Of a stretch of 49,720 bases of DNA, positions 11,461-20,468 are shown one piece after another. How positions within the stretch are numbered: position 1 is the stretch's first letter; each line of letters opens with the position of its first letter. This DNA comes from Symbiodinium natans (lineage: Eukaryota > Sar > Dinophyceae > Suessiales > Symbiodiniaceae), in the NCBI GenBank assembly GCA_905221605.1, contig CAJNDS010000431.1:92501-142220 (forward strand), written 5' to 3'. Under the pieces are notes generated by a model. That model searched no databases and was not told the origin of the DNA. It worked only from the letters and a program-made list of their open reading frames with translations. The translations under genes were made by a program, and so were the position numbers.

Positions 11461-12085
11461 GAACAGGTACTCTCCCAATCTGCCATGGATGGGCTCTCGA
11501 GCTGCTGCATGTTGGAGAAATACATGCTGAGGCAAGGAGGTTGATGTATTGGTATATATGTGTATGTTCGTAAAGACTAACGATACGTATATACATATAT
11601 ATATATATAGATGTGTTTTACATAATATATATATATATATGTATATACACCAACGTACTCACCATCGTCATTTATACCCGAGAAAGCCCCGAGCCACAAC
11701 CAGTGCCGCACCACCGAAGACTGCAGCTGGGCCACCCAGTGGGAGGTGGCGGAGCTTTCATCATGCCCGCGCAGCGTTCATGTCTAGGGTTGCTGCCGGG
11801 CTACTAGGGTTTAGGTCTGTTTGGTTGAGGGCTTAGGGCTTAGGGCTTAGGGTGTAGGGTGCTGAGGGTCTCAAGGATGTTGATTATAACTATGTTTTTT
11901 GGCAGTTCTTCTTTTGTTATTATTAGTTTTATGTGTTTTTTATTTGTATTTTATTTTTTTTTTTTTTTGGGGGGGGGGGGTGGGGGGGTCAGCATAGTAG
12001 GATCGTGGGGTTTGGGGGTTCTTGGCAGTCAGCATCAAGCATGGCTTGAAAGTGGCGGATCCACATCATTGCTTCTTCGGGTAGT
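11461..12085. other. Unique sequence with (TA)n and T-to-G homopolymer
   Basis: (TA)n tracts at 11589-11645, TTTAGGG-like units at 11803-11860, and a T run switching directly to a G run at about 11952-11988. The ORF at 11549-11836 is partly translated microsatellite. Confidence 0.5.
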
Positions 12086-12093
12086 TATATGGT

Positions 12094-12195
12094 TTGGGAT
12101 CTTCCCCCTTATACTAACAGTCCTTACTAGGGAATTATAATAGGAGGTACTAGAACCCCTAAAAAGGACTGTCAGTACAAGGGGGAACATCCCAA
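12094..12195. mobile_element. Miniature inverted-repeat element, copy A (102 bp)
   Basis: Terminal inverted repeats begin TTGGGATCTTCCCCCTTATA and end with the imperfect complement AAGGGGGAACATCCCAA; the match extends about 30 bp. It is flanked by a perfect 8-bp duplication, TATATGGT, at 12086-12093 and 12196-12203. No coding capacity. The 8-9 bp target duplication in this family points to hAT or Mutator transposases as the likely mobiliser (inference). Confidence 0.85.
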
Positions 12196-12210
12196 TATAT
12201 GGTCCCTGAA

Positions 12211-12322
12211 TATGGGCCCTGAAAGGGGGAACCCGTTTATACCCCTAGTATACCCTATACAACCCAATGGTCCCTACTTCAGAACCCTTTAAAGAACGTA
12301 AGGGACAATATTTAGGGCCCAT
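12211..12322. repeat. Small foldback next to copy A
   Basis: ATGGGCCCT at about 12212 faces AGGGCCCAT at about 12314, about 110 bp apart. The arms are only 9-10 bp, so this is a weak candidate for another miniature element. Confidence 0.35.
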
Positions 12323-12399
12323 GAAACTCCGCTTAGACACATATACGGACATGATCAAGAACAGCTCCCGGAGCCTGATGCAACAGACCGGCCATCAGC

Positions 12400-12770
12400 A
12401 AGCCCTAAAGCCCTAAACCCCTAAACCCCATACCCTTACCCCTAAACACCGGGAGACTGCAATAAGGTGCTGTGAACAAAGAACTAGCTGCAGCTGTCAT
12501 GACACAGCCGCCACCCTTCGACGAAAAATTAGTCGGAAACATGTCGGAGGTGTACAGCATCCTGAAGCTGTGCTGGGAGGAAGCTTCGGGTTCGCCACTT
12601 CGCCCCTGTGGGGTTTCGGGAGCAGCGGCTGCATGCTTATCCAATTCGTGTCAGCTGCAGGCGCTCAGATCCAATGCCGGGCCTATTCAGAACTTGTTCC
12701 AAACACTTCCAGGGTTCTCATTCTCAGCCTCAAGACACTGCGGTTTAGGGTTTAGGGTTGAGGGCCTAGG
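12400..12770. repeat. CCCTAAA units, 300-bp open stretch, TTTAGGG units
   Basis: CCCTAAA-like units (12400-12445) and TTTAGGG units (12742-12765) enclose about 300 bp. Within it a plus-strand frame from about 12470 reads KELAAAVMTQPPPFDEKLV and then YSILKLCWEEASG, plausible coding sequence of unknown family. Splice sites are not evident. Confidence 0.45.
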
Positions 12771-12974
12771 CATCAATAGCTTGGGCAATGTCAGAAAGCC
12801 AAGCAAACGGACTGCGATTTCACTGTTTCTTGCTTCTCCAGCTGTCTGAGGGCAGGTCTTTCCCCGCTTTGGATGTAGGACTTGCTTGCTTTGCTCTGCC
12901 CTAAACCCTAAACCCTAAACCCTAAACCCTAAACCCTAAACCCTGAAAATCCTACGAACCCTTGACAGGCTCAG

Positions 12975-13046
12975 AGCTCCGCTTTGCTGCCCTCACCGGA
13001 TGCCAAAGTTGTCAGCCTCAGCAAGTCTTTGCGGGCATTGCGGACA
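12975..13046 (+). CDS. Candidate exon between convergent telomere-type arrays
   Basis: It follows a CAG acceptor (12972-12974) and ends before a GT (13047). The frame reads SSALLPSPDAKVVSLSKSLR and on. CCCTAAA units precede it (12898-12945) and TTTAGGG units follow (13060-13110). No family recognised. Confidence 0.35.
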
Positions 13047-13348
13047 GTAGCTTTAGGACTTGAGGGTTTAGGGTTTGGGTTAAGGGTTAAAGGTTCAGGG
13101 TTTCAGGGTCTGGGGTTTGGGCGTTTTAGGGCTTGGGGATGTTTAGGTTTATGATTGTGTGATTCAGGACGGGGTGCGGGGCCAGGCAGATTCGCGAAGG
13201 TTGGCGCTGTACTTCTTGCAACCAGGAAGCAGCGTGGTGGTTGTAGTCACCGTCTTTGACCTCTGTCGTCGCACAGAATCCAGGCGCTAACAGTTGCAAG
13301 AATATAAATTTGAATAATGACCCAATGGAATCGTATGATGATCAAACC

Positions 13349-13426
13349 TTGGGATGTTCCCCCTTATACGAACAGATTAATTATACTCCTTATTAAGGGC
13401 TGTTCATGTAAGGGGGAACATCCCAA
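13349..13426. mobile_element. Miniature inverted-repeat element, copy B (78 bp)
   Basis: Terminal repeats TTGGGATGTTCCCCCTTATA and its complement match copy A. The flanks are a 9-bp duplication with one mismatch, GATCAAACC (13340-13348) and GATCAGACC (13427-13435). The shorter interior makes it nearly all stem. Confidence 0.85.
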
Positions 13427-13629
13427 GATCAGACCATATAACAATATGACAATAGGTTCGAGGCATTCCTTCTCTGCCAATCCCACAATGCTGCACAATG
13501 AACTCCCAACTCCTGAGCCCAAACACGAGCTCCTAAACCCGGAGAATTATAAGCTGCAAAGCCGCAAGCCCCAAAAAGTAAAGTCAAACCCCAAACTCTA
13601 TAAGCCCTTTCAACCCCATGAACCCCCAA

Positions 13630-14200
13630 ATTCTGAAACCCCAAAACCCTAACCCTACACCCCAAAACCCTAAACCACAAATCCTCACACCCCAAAACCC
13701 ATTCCTGAACCTAAATCCTAAACACTAAGCCCTAACCCTAAACCCCAAAGCCCCAAACCCTATACCCCCAAAACCACTAAGCCCTAAACCCCAAAACCCT
13801 AAACCCCAAACCCCAAACCCTAAAACCCTAAAACCTTAAACCATAAACCCTAAACCCTGAAGCTCCTGAGGGCCTAAACCCTAAACCCTAAACCCTAAAC
13901 CCAAACCCCAAACCCCAAACCCTAAACCCTAAACCCCTAAACCCCTAAACCCCAAACGTCTTCCGAGTCCCTGGCTTGGAGCCCGGAGTGGTCATGTACA
14001 GAAGCACACCGAGGCCTTGTATTCTGGCTGGGGGGGGGGGGGGGGGAGGGTTTAGGGTTTAGGGTTTAGGGTTTAGGGTTTAGGGTTTAGGGTTTAGGGT
14101 TTAGGGTTTAGGGTTTAGGGTTTAGGGTTTAGGGTTTAGGGTTTAGGGTTTAGGGTCTAGGGTCTAGGGTCTAGGGTCTAGGGTTTAGGGTTTGGGGCCT
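13630..14200. repeat. Long convergent telomere-type pair
   Basis: About 330 bp of degenerate CCCTAAA/CCCCAAA units (13630-13960), about 70 bp of unique sequence (VFRVPGLEPGVVMYRST in one plus-strand frame), a G17 run, then a clean (TTTAGGG)n array with a TCTAGGG sub-block (14047-14200). Confidence 0.8.
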
Positions 14201-14527
14201 TTACTCTGGCTGGCGGGCATTGGGGCTGATGGGGCTGATATCTACCCAGTAGGGCCCACGAAGTGAGGCGCCCCGCTGTAACCCAAACCCCATACTCCTT
14301 CATCTTCGAGGTCGCAAAACAATTCTTTTTTCAGGTTTCTGAACTCTGGAAGGTGAGAAACTGCAGGTTGCAGAGAGCTGACGCAGACAAAAACCCCAGC
14401 AAGCCCGATGCAATCTAAAAACCCCCAAACCTCCACGTCCTACGACTCTGAGACCTGGCTACCTGAAATATCCACACCCCAACAATCGACAGCACCCCTT
14501 GCCCGCAAAAACCTACAAGCCTAAAAC

Positions 14528-14634
14528 TCAGGATGTCCCCCCTTAGAATTACTAACAGTCCTGAATAGGGATTAGATAGTACCCCCTCTGATAACCCCTA
14601 TTAAAACCTGTTAGTACAAGGCGGAACATCCCAA
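14528..14634. mobile_element. Miniature inverted-repeat element, copy C (107 bp)
   Basis: Diverged left end TCAGGATGTCCCCCCTTAG, right end GGCGGAACATCCCAA. Flanks CCTAAAAC (14520-14527) and CCTAAACC (14635-14642) match at 7 of 8. Same family as the copies at 12094 and 13349 but older. Confidence 0.75.
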
Positions 14635-14672
14635 CCTAAACCCAGAAAACCCCACACCCGGAAACCCTGGAG

Positions 14673-14743
14673 GCCCTGGAGCTCTCCGCCATCCCTGCAG
14701 CCAGAAGGGCCAACAATCAGGAGGACGATGAAGCCAAGCCTCG
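14673..14743 (+). CDS. Candidate exon, function unknown
   Basis: Open plus-strand stretch with acidic coding-like content (ALELSAIPAARRANNQEDDE and on). Possible acceptor TGGAG. It runs straight into a TTTAGGG array at 14744, with CGG|GT as the possible donor. The next candidate exon follows about 65 bp later, so the intron between them would consist almost wholly of TTTAGGG-like units. Confidence 0.4.
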
Positions 14744-14807
14744 GGTTTAGGGTTTAGGGTTTAGGGCTTAGGGTTTAGGGCTTAGGGTCAGGGTTTAGGG
14801 TCGCAAG

Positions 14808-14848
14808 CTGTTCGAGGATTTGGGGAATATCGCCAATGAATCCAGATG
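14808..14848 (+). CDS. Candidate exon, function unknown
   Basis: After GCAAG, reads LFEDLGNIANESR and ends at a good donor, GTGAAA (14849). Preceded by TTTAGGG-like units. Probably the same gene as the segment at 14673. No family recognised. Confidence 0.4.
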
Positions 14849-15460
14849 GTGAAAGCACAGAATCAGTTTTCCTCATGCTAGTACAGCTGTTGGGGTGCCT
14901 TTAGGTTTAGGGATGATAGGGCTGGTAGGATCTGGAGGGCTTTGGGTTTCAGAATTCAACGTTGAGATGTTTATGCAACCAGTGGGAAGAGAGAGCTTCG
15001 GGGGCTGCGAACTCTCCCCTGGACTTTTAGGGCTTAGGGCTCAGGGTCGAGGGTTTAGGTTGCGCGTGGCCAAAACGGATGGGGTTGTGAGGGTTAAGGT
15101 CTATAGGGTTCAGGGCATCATCGGGTGCCAAGGAGCATGAGCCAGACCTCCCACCATCCGCCGCGGTTGTCGTACTCCTCCTCCAGTTTTGGGTTAGGGT
15201 TGAGGCGAGTCGGGTTGACCCATGGAAATATGTTTAAGTTTCCAAGCCTCCTGTGCCTAAAGCCCGCAAACCACACTGCACCCAACAGGATTTCTAAGGA
15301 ACAGTGGCGCCAAGACCCCAGCCAAAGCTACTCCAAAATGCCCACACCACACGATTTGACAGTAACGCGGGCCTAAAACCATCGAAACCTCCGCCCAAAC
15401 CACTCAACCCCCTTCCCTGCCCCCCCAAATATACCCCAAACCCCCCGAAGCACCCCAAAA

Positions 15461-15532
15461 GCCGCCCCCCCCCCCCCCCCCCCCCACCCCCCCACCCCAG
15501 CCCCCCCCCCCCCCCCCCCCAAAAAAAAAAAA
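15461..15532. repeat. Poly-C tracts switching to poly-A
   Basis: C runs interrupted by single A, then about 20 C followed directly by 12 A (15501-15532). On the other strand this is T12G20, a motif seen at four other places in the window. Confidence 0.8.
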
Positions 15533-15591
15533 GACACTAAACCCCAAACCCGAAAACCCTATTACGAAGCCAACAGAGTGGCCCACCGGAC

Positions 15592-15665
15592 CCAGGTAGC
15601 TTGGCCTTGAACTGCTTCAAGTCAGGGAAGAGGGAATCAAAGAGCGCGTCCTTGCCGAACTCCTG
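15592..15665 (-). CDS. Candidate minus-strand exon
   Basis: On the minus strand, after GCAAG, the frame reads QEFGKDALFDSLFPDLKQFK and on, with strong coding character. CCCTAAA-like units lie to its left (15537-15560) and TTTAGGG-like units to its right (15690-15755). Family not recognised. The plus strand is also open here, so the strand is not certain. Confidence 0.4.
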
Positions 15666-15778
15666 CTTGCGAACAGATTTCGGGTTCAGGGCCTAGGGTT
15701 TAGGATTTAGGGTTCAGGGTTTAGGATTATAGGGTTTAGGGTTATGTATGTAGGACCTTTAGGGTTCATTTGGCGCAG

Positions 15779-15807
15779 TGCTTGGCCTCGACCTCACGGA
15801 CTTCAAG
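15779..15807 (+). CDS. Candidate micro-exon before AT-rich satellite
   Basis: AG at 15777-15778, then LGLDLTDFK, then a GTATTT donor at 15808. The satellite that follows would lie in the intron. At 29 bp, chance is a real possibility. Confidence 0.25.
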
Positions 15808-15809
15808 GT

Positions 15810-17772
15810 ATTTTTTTTAAGGATTTTAAGGTTTTTTTCGCATTGTAAAATCGACTAAAATCCATAAAATCCATAAAAACAACAAAATCCGATGGGTTTT
15901 TTTTAGGAGAAGCCCCAAGCGATTTAAATTTTTAAAAATCCTTAAAATCCATAAAAAATAAAATCAAAATAATTTATTTTTTAAGGATTTTAAGGATTTT
16001 AGTCGGTTTTAAAATGCATAAAATCCTAAAAAATATTCGGCCTCGGATTTTATTTTTTAAGGATTTTATGAATTTTAAAATCGACTAAAATCCTTAAAAT
16101 CCTTAAAAAATAAATTGTTTTGATTTTATTTTTTTATGGATTTTATGGATTTTTAAAAATTTAAATCCTTCGGGGCTTCTCCTAAAACAATATTCGGCCT
16201 CGGATTTTTTTTAAGGATTTTACGCATTTTAAAATCGTCTAAAATCCATAAAATCCATAAAAAAAATTACAATCCGATGGTTTTTTTTTTAGGAGAAGCC
16301 CCAAGCGATTTAAATTTTTAAAAATCCTTAAAATCCATAAAAAATAAAATCAAAATAATTTATTTTTTAAGGATTTTAAGGATTTTAGTCGATTTTAAAA
16401 TGCATAAAATCCTTAAAAAAATATTCGGCCTCGGATTTTATTTTTTAAGGATTTTATGAATTTTAAAATCGACTAAAATCCTTAAAATCCTTAAAAAATA
16501 AATTGTTTTGATTTTATTTTTTATGGATTTTATGGATTTTTAAAAATTTAAATCCTTCGGGGCTTCTCCTAAAACAATATTCGGCCTCGGATTTTTTTTT
16601 AAGGATTTTACGCATTTTAAAATCGACGAAAATCCATAAAATCCATAAAAAATAAAATCCGATGGGTTTTTTTTAGGAGAAGCCCCAAGCGATTTAGATT
16701 TTTAAAAATCCTTAAAATCCATAAAAAATAAAATAAAAATAAATTGTTTTTTAAGGATCTTAAGGATTTTAGTCGATTTTAAAATGCATAAAATCCTTAA
16801 AAAAATATTCGGCCTCGGATTTTATTTTTTAAGGATCTTATGAATTTTAAAATCGACTAAAATCCTTAAAATCCTTAAAAAATAAATTGTTTTGATTTTA
16901 TTTTTTTATGGATTTTATGGATTTTTAAAAATTTAAATCCTTCGGGGCTTCTCCTAAAACAATATTCGGCCTCGGAATTTTTTTTTTAAGGATTTTACGC
17001 ATTTCAAAATCGACTAAAATCCATAAAATCCATAAAAAAATAAAATCCGATGGGTTTTTTTTAGGAGAAGCCCCCAGCGATTTAAATTTTTAAAAATCCT
17101 TAAAATCCATAAAAAAATAAAATCAAAATAAATTGTTTTTTAAGGATTTTCAGGATTTTAGTCGGTTTTAAAATGCATAAAATCCTTAAAAAAAATATTC
17201 GGCCTCGGATTTTATTTTTTAAGGATTTTATGAATTTTAAAATCGACTAACATCCTTAAAATCCTTAAAAAATAAATTGTTTTGATTTTATTTTTTATGG
17301 ATTTTATGGATTTTTAAAAATTTAAATCCTTCGGGGCTTCTCCTAAAACAATATTCGGCCTCGGAATTTTTTTTAAGGACTTTACGCATTTTAAAATCGA
17401 CTAAAATCCATAAAATCCATAAAAAGAATAAAATCCGATGGGTTTTTTTTTTAGGAGAAGCCCCAAGCGATTTAAATTTTTAAAAATCCTTAAAATCCAT
17501 AAAAAAAATAAAATCAAAATAATTTATTTTTTAAGGATTTTAAGGATTTTAGTCGGTTTTAAAATCGGCCTCGGATTTTATTTTTTAAGGATCTTATGAA
17601 TTTTAAAATCGACTAAAATCCTTAAAATCCTTAAAAAATAAATTGTTTTGATTTTATTTTTTATGGATTTTATGGATTTTTAAAATTTAAATCCTTCGGG
17701 GCTTCTCCTAAAACAATATTCGGCCTCGGATTTTATTTTTTAAGGAGTTTAAGGATTTTCTTCTATTTTAAA
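15810..17772. repeat. AT-rich foldback satellite, about 387-bp period, 5 copies
   Basis: The phrase ATTCGGCCTCGG preceded by TCTCCTAAAACA ends at 16200, 16587, 16972, 17361 and 17726, giving periods of 387, 385, 389 and 365. Within each unit GGAGAAGCCCC and GGGGCTTCTCC face each other about 275 bp apart, and the intervening AAAATCC/GGATTTT words are complementary along both arms. The unit can therefore fold into a hairpin with arms over 100 nt. The final copy is shorter by about 20 bp. Confidence 0.9.
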
Positions 17773-17774
17773 TT

Positions 17775-18175
17775 AAGCTCCTAAGCTCCTAGGCGCCCAA
17801 GCACCTACCCCTTCAACCCTTAAAACCTTAAACCAGCTCCTAAGCTCCTAAGCGCCTACCCCCTACACTAGTAGATCCTTAAACCCTAAGCTCCAAAGCT
17901 CCTAAGCTCCTCAGCGCCTACCCCCTAAACCCCTAAACCCCTAAACCCCTAAACCCTTAAACCCTAAACCCTAAGCTCCTGAGGTCCTAAGCGCCTAAGT
18001 GCCTACCCCCTACATCCTTAAACCCTCCTAAGCTCCCAAGCGCCTAAGCACCTACCCCTCAAACCCTTAAACCCTAAATCAAACCCTAAACCTTAAGCTC
18101 CTAGTCTCCGGAATCCTTAAACCTAAGCTCCTAAGCTCCTAAGAGCCTCAGCGCCTACCCCCTAACCCTGAGACC
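17775..18175. repeat. Degenerate minisatellite mixed with CCCTAAA units
   Basis: Repeats of the type CTCCTAAGCTCCTAAGCGCC and TACCCCCTAAACCC alternate with CCCTAAA units. No coding potential. Confidence 0.7.
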
Positions 18176-18948
18176 CCGGGACCCCTTTTTAATTTTGAAA
18201 AATCCTTGCCTTCTTCTATGCTGAAATTTTCTAGGTTTTAAGGATGTTAAGAGATTTTAATATTTAAAAGGAGCTTTCGTTTTTGAGGTTGAGGGCACGC
18301 TAGGGCTGACAAAAACCCTATGCTAGGGTTAAAAAAAGTAAAGCCCTTTCGCTTGAACGTGTTTACAAACACACCTTCGTTTTCGAGGATGGGGGCACAC
18401 CCAGGCTTACAAAAATCCCGTCGTTTTTGAAGTTTAGGACACACTACGGTTTACGCAAAAACTGACGTTTTGATGTTGCCGGCGCACCAGGTTGATAAAC
18501 AAACCTTTCCTTTTTTGATGTTGAAGACATATCAAGGTTCAAATCGAACATTTTCGTTAAAACAATGATGGCGCTTTAAGGTTTTGCAAAACAACAACGT
18601 TCGTTAACGTTGTTGCCGTCTTACTTTTTCAATGCTTTAAGATATTTACCAGGCTACAAGAAGAGCATGTTTGTAAACAAATCGTATGATTGAGGTCTTT
18701 GGTCTCCACCCTACATTTTAACATTTTGCAGTAACCATAAATAAAACTGTTTGCATCGTTCAGTTGCAGTGATTGCGCCCAATGTGATATCTTGAGCCTC
18801 CCAAATATTATGAAAAAATGAAGACCTGAATTCAACATATTATAAAGAATGAAGACCTGAATTCAATTATTCAAAATGTTCAAATTATGGGCTCTCTAAA
18901 AGACTTAACACCCTTCAAACAGCTCAGTGTGGTTCTTTTATTCATCGT
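18176..18948. other. Degenerate short repeats, no gene
   Basis: From about 18270 to 18600, loosely repeated blocks carry CGTTTTTGAGGTTGAGGGCAC-like, ACACTAGGGCTTACAAAAA-like words. AATGAAGACCTGAATTCAA occurs twice, near 18817 and 18848. No gene seen. Confidence 0.4.
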
Positions 18949-20468
18949 ATCTCTCTCCATCTTTTTCTCTTTCGCTCTCGCTTTCTCTCTGCCTCTCCCT
19001 CTCTCTCTCTCTCGCTCCCTCTCTCTTCTCTTTGTCTCTGTCTCTCTCTGTCTCTCTCCTTGACTGCCTCCCTCCCTCCTTCCTTCCATCATTCCTTTCT
19101 CTTCCCCTCTTCCTTCTTCTTGTTCTTTCCTCTTTCCTCCTCGCCCCTCCCGTTTTTCATTTGCCATTCAACATCCTTCAAGAAGGAAATAGAACCACAG
19201 AAAAAAGGTTAGACAGAAGAGTGAAGGTGCTGACAAGAGAGGAGGAAGAGGAGGAGTGCTGCTTGACCCTTCTCACTACCCTCTGTCTGCCTACATCTCT
19301 CTGGCATATTTTTTCTCTTGTTGGAAACGGGGGGCAGGGTCTTCCTCACTGTCCCCTTTTCCCCTCTCGCAGTCTTCTCTCAAACCCCTGGGAGGCCCTT
19401 TCAGGGAGCCCCTCAAGGAACCCGAAAACGGCGGGGCCCTGGTGGATATTGAAAGAAGCAGATTCGCAAAAGGAGGGAAGGAGAACGACAGACACGGCGC
19501 AAGAGATAGAGCAACAGAAAAAGGAGAGAGAAGCAACTGTCCTCTCCAAGCTGTTTTCAGAGTGGCCCCAAAGACCGGGGTGGGCGTGAGTTCGCCCCTT
19601 GCCACTCGAAAGCCTCCCTTTCTTGAAACAAACAACAGGCAGGAACCCCTTCTGTCAAAGAACCCGTGTCAGAAGACAAAAGGATACTGCGATAGCCCCT
19701 CATTCGTATTTTAACTCCTCCCAAATGCTTTCGGCTCTTTTCTTGATAGATGAGTGGGTCCGTCCGCTCCGATTGAAATGAGAGAGTTTACTTTCTTAGA
19801 ATGAACCCTTCCGTGTATTCTTAAACAGAGGTAGCCCTGCCTATGTTGAATACAGATGAGGGCGTTGTCCTGAAAGGCCCTCCTGTTCTAATCAACACCA
19901 TGAACGATAGAACCCTTCATTTGAAAAGGAATCAACGAGTCCATCCAGTATTTCAATAAATGACAGGATTTCGCTGTTCTTCGGAATGCTATTGTCTTTA
20001 AGAAGCTTTCTTTCTCCTTCCTTTCGTTTTCCCTCTTCGCGCGCCCGCTTTCTGCACTCTCCCTTTCTTGCGTCCCTTTTGCGGCCCTTTCTTCCTCTGT
20101 TCCTTTCGTCATTAAGTAGGGGAGGGGGGGGGGGTAGAAGAAGGGCAAGGTTAAGCAAGGAGAATGAAGGGAATGATATGATGGAAGGAGGACTTCTCCT
20201 GCTCCTCGTAACTACTTCTTTACATGTCTCTGTGGTCTTTTCTCTGGTTTTTCTTCTTGGCAATATGGGGGCTCTTGGAGGCCCCTGGGAGACGCTCTCT
20301 GAAGGCCGCCTGAAACTCTTGGGGGAGGCTCAGAGGGGTTTGGAGTGTGTGGAAAGAGGCAGCGCGGGACCATGTCCAGAACAGGACCCATCGTTTGTAC
20401 AGGGTCTGCCTCGTAAAGTCAGAAAGGATGAGCAATGAACAGAAAACGCCGGGGGGCGCCGGAGTGAG
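18949..20468. repeat. CT/AG-rich DNA with a diverged relative of the 1068-bp unit
   Basis: (CT)n-rich at 18950-19145. Around 20085-20190 the sequence (TAAGTAGGGG, then GCAAGG TTAAGCAAGGAGAATGAAGG) resembles part of the downstream 1068-bp unit with many changes, so it is an older relative. The long overlapping ORFs on both strands (for example 18927-19589) reflect low complexity and are not supported as genes. Confidence 0.6.

Noticed and set aside
18927-19589. 220-aa plus-strand ORF in CT-rich DNA
   Set aside because: It is mostly translated (CT)n giving Leu/Ser repeats, overlaps long ORFs on the other strand, and has no domain.
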